From Pseudomonadota bacterium (GTDB lineage Bacteria; Myxococcota; Bradymonadia; UBA4248): a DNA stretch of 10,015 nt. Position numbers and translations under genes: made by a program. The DNA lies in NCBI GenBank assembly GCA_017613855.1, contig JAGACY010000245.1:1-10015 (forward strand). The letters run 5' to 3'. Of this stretch, positions 7,401 through 10,015 are shown piece after piece (positions within the stretch are counted from its first letter, which is position 1; each line of letters starts with the position of its first letter). The notes below the pieces were generated by a model, which was not told the DNA's origin, made no database searches, and was given only the letters and a program-made list of their open reading frames with translations.

Positions 7401-8218
7401 TCGAACTCCAGTGGCAGCTCAATAAAGCATGGTTTACGGCACTTGCATTCGAGCTCGAATCCTCATCCACGGCTTCGGCTGTCGACGAAAACACGAGTTA
7501 CAGTGCATGCTATCCATTTACTTTTTTCTACGGGAAATGCCCATTCGACAACAACAGCGCGCTCTTCACGGTTTCGATCACGCCACGGGCCAGTTACGAT
7601 GGCCGCGATAACCCACTCACCCCAAAATACGGCGTCTTTGCCGAAGCCAAAGTCAAATTTGCATATGCAGACAACGTCGGCTTCTATGTCAAACCTGAAG
7701 CACATGCTTCCTTCGTCTATACTTTTTGGAAATATTTCACACTCGCCTTTAATATGCGATTCGGAGTCAGCTTCCTCAAAGATAATTCTGAGCTGCCCTA
7801 CATCGATCGCTATTTCCTGGGCGGTTTGAATATGCGTGGTTACGAAGACGAAGCACTCGGACCTCGGCTCATCAACGATATTGCCCCAACCGTTGCCACC
7901 GATGAAGCTGGCGGCGGCGAAGTTTTGTTCAATTTTACAACCGAAATCCGATACCCAATTTGGAATGATATCGGCCTGTATGGCGCCTTATTTGTCGATA
8001 TGGGAGCACTCACACCCTATCAGCCAACAAATTATTCACCGGGCGCATTTGCTGAGGAACTTTTTGTCAACCAAATGCGTTATACTGCAGGGATGGGATT
8101 GAGATGGCTCATTAGCGAAGCAATCCCTCCCATCGTGCTGGATTACGGTTTTATCATCAATCGCCGGCGCGGCGACCCAATCGGAGGGTTCAGTATCAAT
8201 GTCGGCTATACCTTCTAA
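4481..8218 (+). CDS. Omp85-family outer membrane assembly protein (BamA/TamA-like), about seven POTRA domains
   Basis: Outer-membrane barrel protein of the Omp85 superfamily, which inserts or assembles other outer-membrane proteins. Residues 1-32 form a signal peptide (KLKIR, hydrophobic core, ASA-QD cleavage). Residues 33-123 are acidic and probably disordered; 124-193 are ten heptapeptides of the form DSPTEQT. POTRA-like units follow at about 205-285, 286-382, 385-465, 468-545, 548-633, 635-778 and 780-868. Units 2-5 show the Y-x3-GY-x3-V pattern (YSKEGYFDAEV, YISAGYYWAQV); units 1, 6 and 7 are more divergent. Unit 6 carries an insertion with six Cys. The barrel (about 870-1245) has MRGY at 1118-1121, the conserved lid-loop motif, FVDMG at 1171-1175 and a C-terminal Phe. 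It is longer than E. coli BamA (about 810 residues, five POTRAs). It overlaps the next gene by 20 bases. Whether it is the main BamA or a dedicated paralogue is not decidable here. Confidence 0.93.
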   Translation: MQDNQKLKIRCHMLAAIAAIALLCPVLPASAQDSNPPQNLAGDTYFDFAFRDEKNIIQHKILGQNREEMLAQSNDDTPQNDEEESDDHSDNPEVTPSDGIGQTSSGNGLTSANEDTTDEPSDKDSPTEQTNSPTEQTDSPTEQTDSPTELTDSSTKQTDFPTEQTDSSTKQTDLPTELTDSSTDQTDSSTEQNEESPLARLKRTDIVTYRVADLTIDCDLKYCEDKENVEKLLRATGLQLGHETTNVDLAISIERLRKTRYFSNIFQELTFEGKDRVKVHFRTVPHTVIRKVIIEKSGSLYKSEVKKRMILRPGGILYPRTAILRGMTVDEIPKEKLITMALEDQIKSLERIYSKEGYFDAEVTITTTEVEPNLVDLHVSVNNAESYVLGQIYVRGHSIKSYSEIEDTFRSGFGFFGGVTKAEIEDAVEKVLQEYRKDGYYQTKIEFVSRRVPEKKTVDVFLDIKESVQWDVQFEGNEVLSAKELAESLTFESSGYVDHSEVEASAEALQQAYISAGYYWAQVTGEMLSSYANGTHVIIFKIKEGERAEIGQISFAGASAISHDELMNIISSTEYSAFGSGAYPQRSMIADDAANIVDAYREIGYLNADVTGWTLEPLNPNGRLLLTFIIHEGERSHFAHRQIRYTDRETYDRFDVLIDKPENDIFSDSTFRTERAAITKQLRARGHATISDRVRCTSYASDGSIASTDTCEIADFSSACLPDDLVAMCEFIETRNGTMERCKRHFDTEYGIEGEPKCELQNGVTGTEVDVEYEVTLGPKYSFGDTFIHGNVVTREWVVNQDIPFKADETFDYNRVIDARSLLRRRTIYSSASLNVIGVDDDLTTQSESGDSTSTTERPVPIVVTLEEGERRWFDFALGLQYTGGDWIATGEVEYVEANLLGTGWQLSLLLMPEARIFKGSQFVLNQKLNQNFFTLLSLTIPVIPASGFNIISQWFYDLRFIPKTNKEELGWLVELQWQLNKAWFTALAFELESSSTASAVDENTSYSACYPFTFFYGKCPFDNNSALFTVSITPRASYDGRDNPLTPKYGVFAEAKVKFAYADNVGFYVKPEAHASFVYTFWKYFTLAFNMRFGVSFLKDNSELPYIDRYFLGGLNMRGYEDEALGPRLINDIAPTVATDEAGGGEVLFNFTTEIRYPIWNDIGLYGALFVDMGALTPYQPTNYSPGAFAEELFVNQMRYTAGMGLRWLISEAIPPIVLDYGFIINRRRGDPIGGFSINVGYTF
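4850..5059 (+). repeat. 21-bp tandem repeat encoding ten DSPTEQT-like heptapeptides
   Basis: Inside the Omp85 gene, residues 124-193 are ten consecutive 7-residue units: DSPTEQT and variants such as DSSTKQT, DFPTEQT, DLPTELT and DSSTDQT. At the DNA level this is an in-frame 21-bp minisatellite. It lies between the signal peptide and the first POTRA, so it would be a periplasmic, hydrophilic, low-complexity linker. The first four units are nearly identical and later ones have drifted, suggesting recent expansion at one end. Confidence 0.92.
8183..8201 (+). promoter_or_regulatory. Ribosome binding site for the GspH-like gene inside the Omp85 gene
   Basis: GGAGGG (8183-8188) precedes ATG at 8199 by about 10 bases, within the last codons of the Omp85 gene. 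The overlap of 20 bases predicts translational coupling. Confidence 0.65.
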
Positions 8219-8933
8219 AAATAATGCCCTTAGAAAGGGCATGACCCTCATGGAAATCATGATCGTGCTCGTCATCATGGCCACAATCATGGCACTGGGG
8301 GCTTATGGATTCGGATTCCTCGGGGCTGCCGATGTACGTGGTGATGCACTCAAACTCAGCTCCTCTATTCGATATATCTTTAATATGGCTGCCACTTCAA
8401 ACGCCACACTACAAATGCAGTTCGATTTCGACGAACAATCCTTCATCATCGAGCAACTCGATGTCAATGGCGGACTCAGTAACGAGGAACTCAGCGGCAC
8501 AACGATGAAAGCCAAACAATCCGGTTCTATGAACAAAAGACCGGATCGCGTCGATCGCCTCGATGATGAGGATTCCAAATTCGGAAAAGTCACTCGCACC
8601 ACCGTCGAAAAATTATCAGCCTGGGACAACTATAGCGACAACGAGGATGAGTCTAATCCTACCTATAAACTCTCCGACGGCGTCTTTTTTATTGGCCTCA
8701 TGACATCCCATCATGACGAAATTCAAACCGAAGGCATCGGAACCATCAACTTCTTTGCCAACGGTTTTGTCGAGCGCAGCGTCATCATTCTCGGAGACGA
8801 ACTCGCCAAAGAAGGCAGCGACGGCGCCACTTATTATTCCATTTCACTCAACCCACTCACCGGACAATCTTCGGTCACACCCGGTTACATGGAAATCTCA
8901 TCGACTTTCTTCGAAGAGGAAGAAGATCGATAA
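8199..8933 (+). CDS. Type IV pilin-like pseudopilin, GspH/FimT-like
   Basis: Inner-membrane prepilin destined for a type II secretion pseudopilus or a related type IV-like filament. The 14-residue leader ends in RKG. Predicted prepilin peptidase cleavage is after G14, leaving mature MTLMEIMIVL with Glu at +5 (E19). The +1 residue is Met instead of the usual Phe. A hydrophobic helix covers about 15-37. The segment VRGDALKLSSSIRYIF (46-61) and the ending YSISLNPLTG (213-222) fit the GspH family. Residues 110-160 form an acidic, Asp/Glu-rich insertion. At 244 residues it is longer than many GspH proteins (about 170-200). The start overlaps the Omp85 stop by 20 bases and has an internal ribosome binding site, so the two are probably co-translated. 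FimT or another minor pilin is the main alternative. Confidence 0.85.
   Translation: MSAIPSKNNALRKGMTLMEIMIVLVIMATIMALGAYGFGFLGAADVRGDALKLSSSIRYIFNMAATSNATLQMQFDFDEQSFIIEQLDVNGGLSNEELSGTTMKAKQSGSMNKRPDRVDRLDDEDSKFGKVTRTTVEKLSAWDNYSDNEDESNPTYKLSDGVFFIGLMTSHHDEIQTEGIGTINFFANGFVERSVIILGDELAKEGSDGATYYSISLNPLTGQSSVTPGYMEISSTFFEEEEDR
8226..8240 (+). repeat. Small perfect hairpin in the GspH-like leader codons
   Basis: GCCCTT (8226-8231), loop AGA, AAGGGC (8235-8240). It lies 8 bases past the Omp85 stop and within the codons for the prepilin leader. No T-tract follows. It may be chance, or a hairpin affecting expression across the gene junction. Confidence 0.4.
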
Positions 8934-8942
8934 CACGCCTAT

Positions 8943-8971
8943 TTTTTCTATAATCTCTTTTTTCTTATAAT
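8943..8971 (+). promoter_or_regulatory. T-rich tract with two TATAAT hexamers
   Basis: TATAAT occurs at 8949-8954 and 8966-8971, inside a repeated TTTTTTCT(TA)TAAT pattern in the spacer after the GspH-like gene. Neither has a good TTGACA at the right distance. It could be a weak internal promoter for the GspI-like gene, or simply AT-rich spacer. Confidence 0.25.
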
Positions 8972-8976
8972 AGATG

Positions 8977-9011
8977 CCCGGCCTATCCGCCTGCGGCAAA
9001 TACGGCCTGGG
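8977..9011. repeat. Bulged hairpin, copy 3 (reverse orientation)
   Basis: CCCGGCC (8977-8983) pairs with GGCC (9004-9007) and GGG (9009-9011). TAT pairs with ATA, next to an unpaired C9003, which is the complement of the G bulge in the other copies. The inner part is CCGCCTGCGG with a small right-side bulge. Read on the minus strand it has the frame G-TAT...ATA, as in copies 1 and 2. Confidence 0.7.
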
Positions 9012-9039
9012 TGCGCGCCTATCTGCAATACGGCGCGCA
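9012..9039. repeat. Bulged hairpin, copy 4 (reverse orientation)
   Basis: TGCGCGCC (9012-9019) pairs exactly with GGCGCGCA (9032-9039). TA/TA pairs follow, with unpaired C9031 and a small loop. It begins on the base after copy 3 ends, making a second back-to-back pair, this time in the opposite orientation to the pair at 111-171. Confidence 0.78.
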
Positions 9040-9090
9040 ATCTTTGATTCTTTGCATTTCCCTCATTTTCCCCATAATTCTCTTTGTACT

Positions 9091-9108
9091 GACGTTCCAT
9101 GGAACGTC
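9091..9108. repeat. Palindrome GACGTTCCATGGAACGTC
   Basis: A perfect 18-bp palindrome. With its flanks (GTACT on the left, TCTCC on the right) it aligns with the hairpin at 27-54, so it is a second, partly decayed member of that family. It contains an ATG (9099-9101) in frame with the GspI-like gene, which makes that earlier start doubtful. Confidence 0.75.
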
Positions 9109-9134
9109 TCTCCCGCATTTCCCTCATTCAGCGC

Positions 9135-9935
9135 ATGAAACTCAAAGGCTTTACATTGCTCGAACTGATGATCGCGATTTTCATTCTCGCTTTGTCAGTG
9201 ACGATCCTTTTGGGAACGCAGAATACTTCTATGCGCATGATGGGGTATGCCAATAACACGGCTGTCGTGACCATGCTCACGAGAGCCAAAATGCAGGACA
9301 TCGAATACGAAGTTCAGCGCCAGATTGCTGACGAAGGCATCAAAGAAGATTACGTCAACACCATCGACGGAGATTTCCGTGATGAAGGCTACGATGATAT
9401 CTCCTGGTCAGCACTCATCCAATCCATCGAACTCTCCGATGATGCCGCCAACAATTTCGTCGAAAGCGTCACCAACCAGATCTACGGCACCGGCGATGAA
9501 GACGGTACATTAAGCGGCAATACGACGATCACCCAGTTCCTCCCCATGATGGTCAGCTTCCTGCCAACCATCATTAACCAGCTCGGCCAGCGCATCCGAA
9601 AAATCACCCTCACCACGACATGGGATTATCTCGGCGTCGAGCAAACGCTGACAGTCTCACAGTTTGTCGTCGTACTCGAAGTCGATGCCGCCTCGGGTGC
9701 AAGTGGTTCTTCGGTCACCAATTCCGGCAAGGAAGCCGAAGATACGCCCGACGATACCAATTCTGATTCCGATTCCAAAACAGATTCCAAATCCAAAAAG
9801 TCGGGATCCAAATCAGACAGTAAAAAAGAACCCGAAAAAATCAGCGGAAAAACCCGATCCTTAAAATCACACGGTTCCACCCCGAATGCATCCGCACCAT
9901 CACCCCCCAGTCAGACAGGAGGCCCCAATGGCTAA
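9135..9935 (+). CDS. Type II secretion minor pseudopilin, GspI-like, with long low-complexity tail
   Basis: Inner-membrane pseudopilin. From ATG 9135 the leader is only MKLKG, cleaved before F6, giving mature FTLLELMIAIFILAL with Glu at +5 (E10). The segment RIRKITLTTTWDYLGVEQTLTV (154-173, with flanks) matches the GspI pattern of a basic residue, beta strand and conserved Trp. Residues 60-130 are an acidic insertion, and 184-266 are a Gly/Ser/Asp then Lys/Ser tail. Total length is 266 residues, against about 120-130 for ordinary GspI. An in-frame ATG at 9099 would add 12 residues but sits in a repeat palindrome; neither start has a Shine-Dalgarno. The gene follows the GspH-like gene by 201 bp, in the usual H-I order of gsp operons, and its end overlaps the next coding region by 8 bases. 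It might also be a generic PulG-like minor pilin. Confidence 0.82.
   Translation: MKLKGFTLLELMIAIFILALSVTILLGTQNTSMRMMGYANNTAVVTMLTRAKMQDIEYEVQRQIADEGIKEDYVNTIDGDFRDEGYDDISWSALIQSIELSDDAANNFVESVTNQIYGTGDEDGTLSGNTTITQFLPMMVSFLPTIINQLGQRIRKITLTTTWDYLGVEQTLTVSQFVVVLEVDAASGASGSSVTNSGKEAEDTPDDTNSDSDSKTDSKSKKSGSKSDSKKEPEKISGKTRSLKSHGSTPNASAPSPPSQTGGPNG
9684..9932 (+). other. Low-complexity C-terminal tail of the GspI-like protein
   Basis: Residues 184-266 begin with DAASGASGSS, pass through acidic DTPDDTNSDSDSK, then Lys/Ser-rich KSKKSGSKSDSKKEPEK, and end in Pro/Ser/Gly. No folded domain is recognisable. It would lie in the periplasm at the free end of the pseudopilin. Confidence 0.75.
9917..9930 (+). 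promoter_or_regulatory. Strong Shine-Dalgarno for the next coding region
   Basis: AGGAGG (9917-9922) lies 5 bases before ATG 9928. This is the best ribosome binding site in the window, and it sits inside the last codons of the GspI-like gene. Confidence 0.75.
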
Positions 9936-10015
9936 AACACATCACTTCTGGCATCTCATGGGGGGAGCGGCGTATGACCATAAGGTCATAGCCGCGCGGG
10001 GGGAAAATGAGGTAT
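9928..10015 (+). CDS. Start of next gene in the operon (partial), possibly GspJ-like
   Basis: An open frame starts at ATG 9928, overlaps the GspI-like stop by 8 bases, and stays open to the window end (29 codons, MAKTHHFWHLMGG then AAYDHKVIAARGENEV). No prepilin leader or membrane segment appears in what can be seen. Codons 14-24 are supplied by the hairpin at 9967-9997. By gene order (H, I, then J) a GspJ pseudopilin is expected here, but that is inference. An alternative start, ATG 10007 in another frame, follows a six-G run. The frame at 9928 could then be a short leader peptide. Confidence 0.4.
   Translation, partial: MAKTHHFWHLMGGAAYDHKVIAARGENEV
9960..10004. repeat. Bulged hairpin, copy 5, flanked by 7-bp direct repeats
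   Basis: GCGGC (9967-9971) pairs with GCCGC (9991-9995). G9972 is unpaired, then TATGACC pairs with GGTCATA around the loop ATAA. Its two ends, GCGGCGTAT and ATAGCCGCGC, are identical to those of copy 1. GGGGGGA occurs exactly at 9960-9966 and 9998-10004, directly flanking the 31-base element like a target-site duplication. Confidence 0.82.

Noticed and set aside
8980..9039. Hairpins after the GspH-like gene as a rho-independent terminator
   Set aside because: No T-tract follows either hairpin; the T-rich stretch lies before them, and the downstream gene is on the same strand and in the same pathway.

Overview
The window carries one free-standing metabolic gene followed by the start of an envelope/secretion operon, all on the + strand, separated by short non-coding stretches packed with small repeats. 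It suggests a Gram-negative, didermic bacterium: there is an Omp85-type outer-membrane beta-barrel with many POTRA domains, and type II secretion pseudopilins. The large POTRA count and the pseudopilin order resemble deltaproteobacterial-type lineages (Myxococcota or relatives), but that placement is an inference and not proved here.

Layout. 1-569 is non-coding and holds a perfect 12-bp-stem hairpin, a heptamer array, two back-to-back bulged hairpins and a 15-bp palindrome. 570-4097 encodes a full-length adenosylcobalamin-dependent class II ribonucleotide reductase (nrdJ), apparently transcribed alone, with a probable terminator near 4184-4204. 4098-4480 is a second repeat-filled spacer: two copies of a block with an AATGCGC array, an AATTCCG array and a degenerate heptad array. 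4481-8218 encodes a 1245-residue Omp85 protein with a signal peptide, a ten-copy Thr/Glu/Gln/Asp/Ser heptapeptide linker, about seven POTRA-like domains (the sixth enlarged and rich in Cys) and a BamA-type barrel. Its last 20 bases overlap a GspH-like pseudopilin gene (8199-8933). A 201-bp spacer with three hairpins follows, then a GspI-like pseudopilin with a long low-complexity tail (9135-9935). The next coding region begins with a very good ribosome binding site at 9917 and runs off the window.

Functionally, the Omp85 protein would insert or assemble outer-membrane proteins, and the pseudopilins would build the tip or body of a type II secretion pseudopilus. The overlapping Omp85-pseudopilin arrangement suggests co-expression. 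The most notable non-gene signal is a family of hairpins sharing a GTAT...ATA frame with one unpaired G and swapped, co-varying stems (two tandem pairs plus one copy flanked by a 7-bp direct repeat), together with several heptamer arrays that keep period and AATT-type capping but change the repeat word.
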